NCBI GenBank assembly: GCA_009693235.1
Contig: SHXR01000012.1
Coordinates: 1-64,000, forward strand
Reading direction: 5' to 3'
Source: Betaproteobacteria bacterium
GTDB taxonomy: Bacteria > Pseudomonadota > Gammaproteobacteria > Burkholderiales > SG8-39
Length of the DNA: 64,000 nt
Part shown: positions 27,218 through 35,217 of the stretch, piece after piece
Numbering within the stretch: the first letter of the stretch is position 1
How the letters are laid out: every line of letters starts with the position of its first letter
Program-made: the position numbers and the translations under genes
The notes under the pieces: model-generated
The model's input: the letters and a program-made list of their open reading frames with translations, nothing else
Told to the model about the DNA's origin: nothing
Databases searched by the model: none

Positions 27218-27996
27218 GTACGAACATCCTTAGTCAACTCGTCGCGGAACTGTCGAGCGGTCGCATCCGCATCATCGATCTCACGCAGACGCTCTCACCG
27301 GAATTTCCGCAGATTTCACTGCCGCCGGAAATGGGCCAATGCCTGCCGTTTCGCATCGAAGAGGTGTCGCGTTATGACGATCGCGGCCCAGGCTGGTACT
27401 GGAACAATTTCTCATGCGGCGAACACACCGGCACGCATTTCGATGCGCCGATCCATTGGATCTCAGGCAAGGACCTGCCGAACAACGCTACCGACACGGT
27501 GCCGATCACCGATTTCGTGCGACCTGCCTGCGTACTCGATTGCTCGAAGGAAGCGGCGGCTAATCCGGATTTTCTGTTGACGGTTGAATTCGTCAAGCGC
27601 TGGGAAGCCAAGCATGGTGTGATCCCGACGCGCTCATGGGTGCTGATGCGCACCGACTGGTCGAAGCGCACCGACCCGGCGGCCTACCAAAACTTCGATG
27701 AGACGGGTCAACACACGCCAGGCCCGGATGCCGAGGTCGTGCAATTCCTCGTGCATGAACGCGACGTCATCGGCTTTGGTACCGAAGCGATCGGCACGGA
27801 CGCCGGCCAAGCGCAGTATCTGCGCCCACCCTACCCCTGCCACTACTTCATGCACGGCGCGGGTCGCTACGGTCTACAGTGCTTGACCAATCTGGATCGC
27901 CTGCCGCCGACCGGGAGCGTGATCGTCGCCGCGCCGCTCAAGATTCAGGATGGCAGCGGGAGCCCGCTTAGGGTGATTGCGATGGTGACGAGCTAG
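27214..27996 (+). CDS. Cyclase-family hydrolase (kynurenine formamidase-like)
   Basis: This 260-residue metal-dependent hydrolase of the cyclase/formamidase family has the metal-binding motif GEHTGTHFDAPIHW near residue 70. Members hydrolyse formamides, lactones, isatin-like rings or cyclic intermediates. The start overlaps the upstream stop as ATGA and is the last link of the six-gene chain; the gene ends 4 bases before the convergent acyl-CoA dehydrogenase gene. In the operon it may open a ring or hydrolyse an amide or enol intermediate after oxygenation; this is inference. Confidence 0.86.
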   Translation: MSTNILSQLVAELSSGRIRIIDLTQTLSPEFPQISLPPEMGQCLPFRIEEVSRYDDRGPGWYWNNFSCGEHTGTHFDAPIHWISGKDLPNNATDTVPITDFVRPACVLDCSKEAAANPDFLLTVEFVKRWEAKHGVIPTRSWVLMRTDWSKRTDPAAYQNFDETGQHTPGPDAEVVQFLVHERDVIGFGTEAIGTDAGQAQYLRPPYPCHYFMHGAGRYGLQCLTNLDRLPPTGSVIVAAPLKIQDGSGSPLRVIAMVTS

Positions 27997-28000
27997 AGTA

Positions 28001-29161
28001 TCAATACGACCGTGGCAACCCCAGCACATGTTCAGCCACGTACGAGAGCACTAAGTTGGTCGAGATCGGTGCGATCTGATAGAGCCGGGTTTCTCGGAAT
28101 TTCCGCTCGATGTCGTATTCCTCGGCGAAGCCGTAGCCGCCGTGCGTTTGCAGGCACATGTCGGCAGCCTGCCAGGACGCTTCCGAGGCGATCTGTTTCG
28201 CCATATTCGCTTCCGCGCCACACGGTTCTTTGTTCTCGTACATTTCGGCGGCCTTGTGCACCATCAGTTCGGCGGCGCGCATCGCCATGTAGGCACGAGC
28301 GATGGGGAATTGCACGCCTTGGTTTTGACCGATCGGGCGGCCGAACACCTTGCGTTCGTTGGCGTAGGCGCTCGCCTTCTTGATGAACCATTTCGCATCG
28401 CCGATGCATTCGGCGGCGATCAGAATGCGTTCGGCATTCATGCCATCCAAAATGTAACGAAAGCCTTTGCCCTCTTCGCCCAAAAGGTTCGCGGCGGGAA
28501 CTTCCATGTTGTCGAAGAACACTTCAGTGGTGCCGTGATTGATCATGGTGCGAATCGGCCGGATGGTAAGGCCCTTGCCCAAGGCCTTTCTCATATCGAC
28601 GATGAAGACCGAGATGCCTTCCGTTTTCTTCGCGACCTGATCGCGTGACGTGGTGCGTGCGAGCAGCAGCATGAGATCGGAATGCTCGGCGCGCGAGGTC
28701 CAGACTTTTTGCCCGTTGACGATGTACTTGTCACCCTGCTTGACCGCCGCGGTGCGGATCGAGGTCGTGTCGGTGCCTGCGGTGGGTTCGGTCACGCCGA
28801 AGGCTTGTAGACGCAATTCTCCCTTGGCGATCGCTGGCAGATACATGGCTTTCTGCGAGGGGTTGCCATGCCGGAGCACCGTGCCCATCGTGTACATCTG
28901 TGCATGGCACTGACTGCCATTGGCGCCGCTCGCCTGAATTTCTTCCAGGATCGCGCAGGCGGCCGAAATGCCAAGGCCACTGCCACCGAATTCTTCCGGG
29001 ATCAGGCAAGAGAGATACCCGGCCTCGGTCAGCGCACGGACGAAATCCGTCGGGTAACGCCGTTCGCGATCGAGCGCACGCCAGTATTCCATTGGGAAGG
29101 TGGCGCAAAGCTTGATGACGCCTTCGCGGATATCGTTGAGTTCCTGCTGGCTGACCGACAT
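28001..29161 (-). CDS. Acyl-CoA dehydrogenase family protein
   Basis: This 386-residue flavoprotein oxidises acyl-CoA thioesters to enoyl-CoA. FAD/substrate motifs FGVTEPTAGTD and IVNGQKVWTSRAEHSD are typical, as is the C-terminal THGGYGFAEEYDIERKFRE. The usual C-terminal catalytic Glu position (YEGT) reads IAPIST. A Glu at residue 244 in GMNAERILIA matches the alternative base position used by isovaleryl-CoA dehydrogenase, so activity is still plausible. It is alone on the minus strand, AGGA precedes the start, and it is divergent from the amidase genes. Confidence 0.9.
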   Translation of the reverse strand: MSVSQQELNDIREGVIKLCATFPMEYWRALDRERRYPTDFVRALTEAGYLSCLIPEEFGGSGLGISAACAILEEIQASGANGSQCHAQMYTMGTVLRHGNPSQKAMYLPAIAKGELRLQAFGVTEPTAGTDTTSIRTAAVKQGDKYIVNGQKVWTSRAEHSDLMLLLARTTSRDQVAKKTEGISVFIVDMRKALGKGLTIRPIRTMINHGTTEVFFDNMEVPAANLLGEEGKGFRYILDGMNAERILIAAECIGDAKWFIKKASAYANERKVFGRPIGQNQGVQFPIARAYMAMRAAELMVHKAAEMYENKEPCGAEANMAKQIASEASWQAADMCLQTHGGYGFAEEYDIERKFRETRLYQIAPISTNLVLSYVAEHVLGLPRSY

Positions 29162-29304
29162 GAGGATCCTGTTCCAGGGTGCGCGGCGCGAAAGTGACGG
29201 AACCGCGAGTCGAACCGCGGGCTGAAAAGGGCCGTATTATATGGTGCAGCCGTACTTCTTCCCGGTCTTCATCGAAGTACGACCTTTCACATTGCCTTGA
29301 GATC

Positions 29305-29514
29305 ATGACCCAGCCTGCAAAAGTCGACCCCGAAACCATTCGTTCGCTCGCCGCTGCCCACGGCGTCACCATCGAGCGCTCCGCCGCAGAGCGTATCGCC
29401 GATGCATTCGGTGCGAACCTCGCGATCAGTCAAACGGATGCCCATCGGCTGCCGTTCGATCTTGAGCCGTCTGCCTGGGGGCCCATTGCGAAGCGCTGCG
29501 GTAGCCGCCCATGA
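29305..29514 (+). CDS. Small AtzG/GatC-like amidase partner protein
   Basis: This 69-residue protein overlaps the amidase gene by 4 bases (ATGA at 29511). The helical N-terminal part IRSLAAAHGVTIERSAAERIADAF resembles AtzG-like/DUF4089 and GatC-type small subunits that clamp the amidase partner. Start 29305 was chosen because upstream in-frame sequence (from 29179) lies in the promoter region shared with the divergent acyl-CoA dehydrogenase and is not protein-like. The assignment rests on size, context and weak pattern. Confidence 0.65.
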   Translation: MTQPAKVDPETIRSLAAAHGVTIERSAAERIADAFGANLAISQTDAHRLPFDLEPSAWGPIAKRCGSRP

Positions 29515-30920
29515 GCGATATCGTCGAATCGTCGCTCACTGAGATCGCCGCCGCCATTCGCGCCAAACGCGTGTCATCGCGCGAAGTGACGGTTGCCTGT
29601 CTCGCGCGCATCGAACAATGGCAGCCGAAACTCAATTGCTTTATTTCGCTGGAAGCAGAGGAAGCGCTCGCGGCCGCCGATGCGGCGGATAAGGATCTTG
29701 CCAATGGGCGCATTCGTGGTGCGTTGCATGGCGTGCCGCTTGCACACAAAGACATGTACTACCGCGCAGGGAAGGTCTCCACCTGCGGTTCGAAGATTCG
29801 GCGCGATTGGCAAGCCGATACGACGTCCACTGCGCTCAAGCGCCTTACCGATCATGGCGCGTTGCAGATTGGCACGCTCAATATGGCCGAGTTCGCTTAC
29901 GGGCCAACGGGCCACAACGCACATTTCGGTCATTGCCGCAATCCTTGGAATACCACGCACATTACCGGTGGTTCGTCGAGCGGATCGGGTGCTTCCGTGG
30001 CGGCACGTCTGGTGTTCGGCGCATTGGGTTCCGACACCGGCGGCTCGATCCGCGGGCCCTCTGGCATGTGCGGTCTGGTGGGGATGAAGCCGACCTGGAC
30101 GCGCGTCAGCCGCCATGGCGCCTTGCCGCTCTCGTTTTCTCTCGACACGGTGGGTCCGCTGGTCCGTACCGTCGAAGACGCTGCGCTGATGCTGAAGGTG
30201 ATCGCGGGCGCCGATGTCAATGATCCGGACTGCTCGACCGAACCCGTTCCCGACTACGTCGGTGCGTTGCGCGACCCGGTGAAAGGTTTGCGCGTCGGCA
30301 TCCCGAAAGGCTGGCTGGATGCCGACATCGATTCGGCCGTGGGGCAGACCCTTCGTGTCGCGGCGAAAGCGATGGCGTCAGCAGGCATCGAAGTTATCGA
30401 CGTGACGCCCCCCGACCTTGCTACGCTCTCTGCCCATTCGATGATCGTGCTGCAAGCGGAGGCGACCAGCCTGCACGGTTCATGGCTGCGTGAGCGTGCC
30501 GAGGACTATCTGCCGCAAACACGGGCTCGTCTGGAATCCGGCTTCTCGGTGCCGGCGGTGGCCTATCTCGATGCGTTGCGCGCACGGGGGCCGGCGCTGG
30601 CAAAGTTCGTGGAGACCACGATGGCAGGCGTCGACGCGATCATGATTCCAACTTTGCCGATCACGACGCCGACCATCGAGGCTACCGATGCGGGTGGCGG
30701 ACCTAACATGGCGCGTATCATCATGGAAATCATGCGCTTCATGCGATGGGTGAACTATCTAGGCGTTCCATCGCTGTCGGTCCCCTGCGGCTTCGATGCC
30801 AAGGGACTGCCGATCGGTATGCAACTCCTCGGACGTCCGTGGGCCGAATCGACCTTGTTTCGCATTGGCCACGCCTATCAAAGTGCGACAGCATGGCACC
30901 AACGGGTGCCGTCGATCTGA
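29511..30920 (+). CDS. Amidase signature family enzyme (AtzE/GatA-like)
   Basis: This 469-residue amidase has the complete Ser-cisSer-Lys triad: Lys80 in LAHKD, cis-Ser155 in GGSSSGSG and nucleophile Ser179 in GSDTGGSIRGP. The 24-residue spacing between the two Ser is canonical. Coupling with the small AtzG-like gene points to an AtzE-type or similar deamidase rather than the tRNA amidotransferase, since gatB is absent. It may release ammonia from a carboxamide or biuret-like compound. The CaiB-type gene starts 23 bases downstream on the same strand. Confidence 0.9.
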   Translation: MSDIVESSLTEIAAAIRAKRVSSREVTVACLARIEQWQPKLNCFISLEAEEALAAADAADKDLANGRIRGALHGVPLAHKDMYYRAGKVSTCGSKIRRDWQADTTSTALKRLTDHGALQIGTLNMAEFAYGPTGHNAHFGHCRNPWNTTHITGGSSSGSGASVAARLVFGALGSDTGGSIRGPSGMCGLVGMKPTWTRVSRHGALPLSFSLDTVGPLVRTVEDAALMLKVIAGADVNDPDCSTEPVPDYVGALRDPVKGLRVGIPKGWLDADIDSAVGQTLRVAAKAMASAGIEVIDVTPPDLATLSAHSMIVLQAEATSLHGSWLRERAEDYLPQTRARLESGFSVPAVAYLDALRARGPALAKFVETTMAGVDAIMIPTLPITTPTIEATDAGGGPNMARIIMEIMRFMRWVNYLGVPSLSVPCGFDAKGLPIGMQLLGRPWAESTLFRIGHAYQSATAWHQRVPSI

Positions 30921-30943
30921 ACATTTAGCTTTGTGGACTATCC

Positions 30944-32137
30944 ATGCCCCACATTCCCGCTTCCCCAGCGCTTTCCCGCTTCCTGATCCTCGATCTCACG
31001 CGCGTGCGTGCCGGTCCGACTTGCGTGCGCCAGTTCGCCGACTTCGGCGCGAACGTCATCAAGATCGAATCGCCGCCCGGCGTCGATCCTAACGAAGGGA
31101 TGGGCGGAGATCGCAACGGCCCCGACTTCCAGAATCTGCATCGCAACAAGCGTTCGATGACACTCAATCTGAAGACGTCTGAGGGCCTGGCAATCTTCAT
31201 GAAGCTGGTGCAACGCGCCGATGTGGTCGTCGAGAATTATCGAGCCGATGTGAAGTTCCGGTTGGGCATCGATTACGAGTCACTGGCGAAAGTGAATCCG
31301 CGCATCATCCTTGGCAGCATTTCGGGCTTCGGACAAACCGGGCCCTATGCGGATCGCCCAGGCTTCGATCAGATCGCCCAAGGCATGGGCGGTTTCATGT
31401 CGGTCACCGGCTTCCCGGGGCAAGGTCCGGTGCGCGCCGGCACCGCGATCGCCGATTTGAGCGCCGGGCTCTGGTGCGCGCTTGGCATCATGACGGCTCT
31501 GCTTGAGCGCGAGGTGTCCGGCAAAGGCCAGTGGGTGCAATCGAATCTGTTGCAATCACAGATCGCGCTAATGGATTTCCAGGCGGCGCGCTATCTGATG
31601 ACAGGCGAAATTCCGCCGCAAGTCGGCAACGATCATCCAACCAGCATGCCGACCTCGGCCTACAAGACCAAGGATGGCTATCTCAATATCGGCGCGTCCG
31701 GTGAAGGGATGTTCAGGCGCCTTGGCGCCGCGTTCAATCGCCCGGACATGTTGGAACGCGCGGAATTCAAGGGCGACAAGAATCGCGCGAAGAACCGCGG
31801 TCTCCTGAACGATGAGATCAACAAGGTCACCGCGACGAAGACCACCGCCGAGTGGGTGGAAACCCTGAACAAAGCAGGCGTCCCAAGCGGCCCGATCAAC
31901 ACCATGGATCAAGTGTTCGCCGACCCGCAGGTGCAGCATCTCGAAGCCGCTGCGACCGTCAAGCATCCGAAGCTGGGCAATATTCGCTTGGTTAATCAGG
32001 CAGTCAAACTTTCCCGCACTAAATCAAGCATGGCGAGCGCATCACCCGCGCTTGGCGAGCACACCGAAGAGGTGCTCGCCGAATTGGGTTTTGGCGCCAC
32101 CGATTTCGATCGTTTCCGCAACCAGAAGGTCATTTGA
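30944..32137 (+). CDS. CaiB/BaiF family CoA transferase
   Basis: This 397-residue family III CoA transferase moves CoA between an acyl-CoA donor and a carboxylic acid. N-terminal ILDLTRVRAGPTCVRQFADFG and VIKIE are typical. The catalytic Asp is in AGTAIADLSAG near residue 170, and GSISGFGQTGPYADRPGFD is the usual CoA-binding block. The stop shares one base with the start of the enoyl-CoA hydratase gene (TGATG), so the products act in one pathway: CoA transfer, then hydration or isomerisation. Confidence 0.9.
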   Translation: MPHIPASPALSRFLILDLTRVRAGPTCVRQFADFGANVIKIESPPGVDPNEGMGGDRNGPDFQNLHRNKRSMTLNLKTSEGLAIFMKLVQRADVVVENYRADVKFRLGIDYESLAKVNPRIILGSISGFGQTGPYADRPGFDQIAQGMGGFMSVTGFPGQGPVRAGTAIADLSAGLWCALGIMTALLEREVSGKGQWVQSNLLQSQIALMDFQAARYLMTGEIPPQVGNDHPTSMPTSAYKTKDGYLNIGASGEGMFRRLGAAFNRPDMLERAEFKGDKNRAKNRGLLNDEINKVTATKTTAEWVETLNKAGVPSGPINTMDQVFADPQVQHLEAAATVKHPKLGNIRLVNQAVKLSRTKSSMASASPALGEHTEEVLAELGFGATDFDRFRNQKVI

Positions 32138-32937
32138 TGAACGCACCGGTACAACCAGGCAGGATCCTTTCCAAAAAAGAAAACGGCATCGGCTGGATCA
32201 TTTTTTCCAACCTTGCAAAACACAATGCCGTCAGCCTCGATATGTGGCAGTCGGTGCCCTCGCTCATGCAGACCTACGAGGCCGATCCCGAAGTCCGTGC
32301 GATCGTCATCACCGGCGACGGTGAGAAGGCCTTCATTTCGGGCGCCGATATTTCGCAATTCGACAAGGTGCGCGGCTCTGCCGATGCGCAGGCGGTCTAT
32401 AACACGGCGGTCGACAAGGGTTACGAATCGCCGGTGTTGTGTGCCAAACCCGTTATCGCGAAGATCCGTGGGTTCTGCATGGGTGGCGGACTAGGGCTTG
32501 CAGCGGCCTGTGATGTTCGCCTGTGCGCAGAAGACGCTGTGTTTCGCATGCCGGCCGCGCGGCTTGGGCTGGGCTACAACTACTCGGGCATGAAGCGCTT
32601 CGTCGGCATCATCGGCTCGGCCAACACCGCCGACATCTTCTTCACCGCGCGCAAATTCGGTGCCGCCGATGCGCTCTCGATGGGGTTTGCCACGCACGTC
32701 TACCCGGTGGCCGATTTTGATGCGCGGGTGAACGAGTATCTGGCGATGGTGTCCGAGAATGCCCCGCTTACGCTTGCTGCCGCCAAATACACGATTCGAC
32801 AGATCGCCACCGACGCAGCCGAGCGCGACATGGCCGGTCTCAAGGCGCGCATCGCAAAATGCTTCGATAGCGATGATTACAAAGAAGGTCGCAAGGCCTT
32901 CATGGAAAAGCGCTCGCCCCAATTCAAAGGAAGCTAG
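32137..32937 (+). CDS. Enoyl-CoA hydratase/isomerase family protein
   Basis: This 266-residue crotonase-fold enzyme has the oxyanion-hole block FISGADISQF and the CMGGGLGLAAACDVRLCAED segment. The Glu of AED matches the first catalytic Glu of rat crotonase (Glu144). The second (Glu164, usually in PExxLG) is Ala in MPAARLGLGY. This pattern suggests a dedicated subfamily with possible isomerase, hydrolase or other crotonase chemistry rather than plain hydration. It follows CaiB with a one-base overlap and is followed by a Bug protein gene. Confidence 0.88.
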   Translation: MNAPVQPGRILSKKENGIGWIIFSNLAKHNAVSLDMWQSVPSLMQTYEADPEVRAIVITGDGEKAFISGADISQFDKVRGSADAQAVYNTAVDKGYESPVLCAKPVIAKIRGFCMGGGLGLAAACDVRLCAEDAVFRMPAARLGLGYNYSGMKRFVGIIGSANTADIFFTARKFGAADALSMGFATHVYPVADFDARVNEYLAMVSENAPLTLAAAKYTIRQIATDAAERDMAGLKARIAKCFDSDDYKEGRKAFMEKRSPQFKGS

Positions 32938-32978
32938 CCGAGCGCCGCGTGTCCGAGAAATCTTTGCGAGGAAGAGCC

Positions 32979-33971
32979 ATGCACGTCAATCGAATGTCGC
33001 CTTGGTTGAAGACATTGCACTCTGCAAGCCTTGCGTTGGTGCTTGTCGTGCCTGCTGGAATCGTGCATGCGCAAGTGTGGCCGGTGAAGCCGATCCGGCT
33101 GGTCATCGGCTACACGCCCGGTGGCGCGGCCGAGGGCACGCTGCGCACCTTCTCGCAGAAGCTCGAGGCGATTCTCGGCCAGCAGCTCGTGGTCGAGTAC
33201 AAGCCGGGCGCCGGAGCGACGATCGGCGCAGACTTTGCGTCGAAGTCCGCGCCCGACGGATATACGCTGCATCTCATCGACAATGGTCCGCTCACGATCG
33301 TGCCGGCCGGCAAGAAGCTGGGCTACGACCCGCTCAAAAGCTTCACGTTTATCGGGTTGGTCAATGTCGGCGGTACCGTGCTGATGGGGCATCCGTCGGT
33401 GCAGGCCAACACGCTCGATGAGTTGTTGAAGATCGCGCGTGCCAAGCCCGGCTCGCTTTCCTACGGCACATCAGGCATCGGCGGCACGGGACATATGTCG
33501 GGCGAGTTGTTCAAGAGCGTGGCCAAGCTCGACGTCGTGCACATTCCCTACAAAGGTGGCGGTCCGGCCATGGCGGAATTATTGGGCGGGCAGATTCCGC
33601 TCTTGTTCTCATCATTGACGCCTGCGGTGCCCCACATCAAAGCGGGAAAGTTGCGGGCCTATGCGGTGACTTCGTTGGTGCGGTCCTCGGCTATTCCGGA
33701 TGTGCCAACCATTGCGGAGCTGGGCTATCCGGGGTTCGAGGCGGTTACTTACTTTGGTCTAGTCGGCCCCGCCGGCTTGCCGAAGGACATCGTCACCAAG
33801 ACGAGCGATGCATTGCTCTTGGTGCTCAAGGATAAAGAGGTCCAGGAAGCGATCAAGAAACAAGGCTATGAACCCATGCCGACCACGGGTGAGGTCATGG
33901 CGGAGCGGGTCCGCACCGATCTGGCGAAATGGACCAAGGTGATCAAGGATGTTGGGATCACGCTCGAATGA
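32979..33971 (+). CDS. Bug/TctC-family periplasmic binding protein, copy 3
   Basis: This 330-residue exported protein has a signal peptide ending near IVHAQ/VWPVKP, then PIRLVIGYTPGG, SAPDGYTLHL and IPYKGGGPAMAELLGG. ATG 32979 has GAGGA 8 bases upstream; the GTG at 32949 would add ten unsupported residues. It lies between the enoyl-CoA hydratase and RraA-like genes, and its stop overlaps the RraA-like start as ATGA. Presumably it captures the acid handled by this CoA-dependent operon. TctA/B are missing. Confidence 0.9.
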   Translation: MHVNRMSPWLKTLHSASLALVLVVPAGIVHAQVWPVKPIRLVIGYTPGGAAEGTLRTFSQKLEAILGQQLVVEYKPGAGATIGADFASKSAPDGYTLHLIDNGPLTIVPAGKKLGYDPLKSFTFIGLVNVGGTVLMGHPSVQANTLDELLKIARAKPGSLSYGTSGIGGTGHMSGELFKSVAKLDVVHIPYKGGGPAMAELLGGQIPLLFSSLTPAVPHIKAGKLRAYAVTSLVRSSAIPDVPTIAELGYPGFEAVTYFGLVGPAGLPKDIVTKTSDALLLVLKDKEVQEAIKKQGYEPMPTTGEVMAERVRTDLAKWTKVIKDVGITLE

Positions 33972-34687
33972 CGCTGAATCGCCAAGTCTACGAGAAGCTG
34001 CAGACGGTCAGCACCGCAACGCTGACCACCCAGCTATTCAAGCGTGGCCTTCGCAACGTGTATCTGCAAGGGGTCCGGCGGATGTCGAAGCCCGGGCCGA
34101 ATCTGGTTGGGCCCGCTTTCACGTTACGCAATATTCCGGCCCGCGAAGATCTTGATGTCATGTCGGTGTTCGAGAATCCGGAGCATCCGCAACGAAAAGC
34201 CATCGAGGTCACGCCGGCTGGTGCGGTGCTCGTGATCGATTGTCGTCGTGATACACGGGCGGCTTCGGCTGGCGACATCCTCATCAAACGGCTTGCGGTG
34301 CGCGGCGTTGCAGGCTTCGTTTCTGATGGCTGTGTGCGCGACAGCGAAGGCGTTGCAGCGCAGGCATTCCCCGTCTACTGCGCGGGTGGGTCGGCTCCGC
34401 TCAATTTGGCGATTCATCATGCCGTCGATATGAATGTGCCGATTGCATGCGGTGGTGTGCCGGTCTATCCGGGTGACATCGTTGTGGGGGATGCGGAAGG
34501 GATCGTGATCGTGCCGTTCCACTTGGCCGAAGAGGTCGCCAATGATGCGGGCGAACAAGAAGTGTTGGAACAGTTCATCATTGGCGAGATTTCGAGTGGA
34601 CGCGCCTTGCCGGGGACCTATCCCGCAAATGCTGAAACCCGAGCGCGTTTTGCGGCGTGGCGTGCTCTGCGTGCCAAAGCGCCTTGA
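33968..34687 (+). CDS. RraA-like / HMG-aldolase family protein
   Basis: This 239-residue protein of the RraA family resembles 4-hydroxy-4-methyl-2-oxoglutarate/oxaloacetate aldolases and decarboxylases more than the RNase E regulator. Motifs are IDCRRDTRAASAGDI, GFVSDGCVRDSEGV (the Gly-x-Arg-Asp-type metal/substrate site) and YPGDIVVGDAEGIVIVP. The start is coupled to the Bug gene by ATGA. It could split or decarboxylate a late oxo-acid intermediate, giving pyruvate or a similar product. The gene ends the plus-strand operon that begins at the amidase pair or CaiB. Confidence 0.85.
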   Translation: MTLNRQVYEKLQTVSTATLTTQLFKRGLRNVYLQGVRRMSKPGPNLVGPAFTLRNIPAREDLDVMSVFENPEHPQRKAIEVTPAGAVLVIDCRRDTRAASAGDILIKRLAVRGVAGFVSDGCVRDSEGVAAQAFPVYCAGGSAPLNLAIHHAVDMNVPIACGGVPVYPGDIVVGDAEGIVIVPFHLAEEVANDAGEQEVLEQFIIGEISSGRALPGTYPANAETRARFAAWRALRAKAP

Positions 34688-34753
34688 CCGATTCACCGCA
34701 ACGTTCAACACTCGTCCCCACTTTTTCCTAATACGGCGCCCAACACAGCGCGA

Positions 34754-35173
34754 TTGATCGGTTATCTCTGGGCCTCACCCAACACCCTGGTTGGCTTGCT
34801 CGGCGCGCTGGCGGCCTATGCCACCGGCGGGCGTGTGCGAGTTGTTGCCGGTGTGCTGGAGGTTGAAGGCGGCATTACCGCGCGCATGCTGGCGGCGATC
34901 CCGTTTCTCCCTTTGGGCGCGGCGGCCATCACGCTTGGCCATGTCGTGCTGGCGCAAAGCAAGATGTTTTCGGCGATGTTGCGTGTGCATGAGCGTGTCC
35001 ACGTCTCGCAGTACGAAATTTTGGGACCGTTCTTCCTGCCCGCCTACTGCGCAAGCTCGCTGTGGGCATACACCACCGGGCGCGATCCGTATCGCGACAA
35101 TGTGTTCGAGCGCGAAGCCTTCAACGAATCCGATGTGTTGATGTTCGCGGATACCATCGCCGAGCGGTGGTAG
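34754..35173 (+). CDS. Small membrane protein with an HExxH motif
   Basis: This 139-residue protein has two probable membrane segments (about residues 10-35 and 46-67), then HERVHVSQYE at 79-88, an HExxH pattern typical of zinc peptidases, followed by hydrophobic GPFFLPAYCASSLWAY. I recall similar short sequences in Proteobacteria annotated as hypothetical. The start is TTG 34754, the only reasonable start after an in-frame stop at 34685. It is either a minimal membrane metallopeptidase or a protein that uses the motif to bind metal. Function unknown. Confidence 0.7.
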   Translation: MIGYLWASPNTLVGLLGALAAYATGGRVRVVAGVLEVEGGITARMLAAIPFLPLGAAAITLGHVVLAQSKMFSAMLRVHERVHVSQYEILGPFFLPAYCASSLWAYTTGRDPYRDNVFEREAFNESDVLMFADTIAERW

Positions 35174-35201
35174 GCGTCGGCGGCTTTCTTTACGCCGACG
35201 C
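35174..35201. terminator. Hairpin between convergent genes
   Basis: A 9-bp perfect stem (35174-35182 with 35193-35201) and a 10-base T-rich loop lies directly after the HExxH gene stop and before the stop of the convergent SDR gene. It probably ends transcription from both sides, though the T-run is weak. Confidence 0.5.
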
Positions 35202-35217
35202 TCCCTTCAGCGATCCC

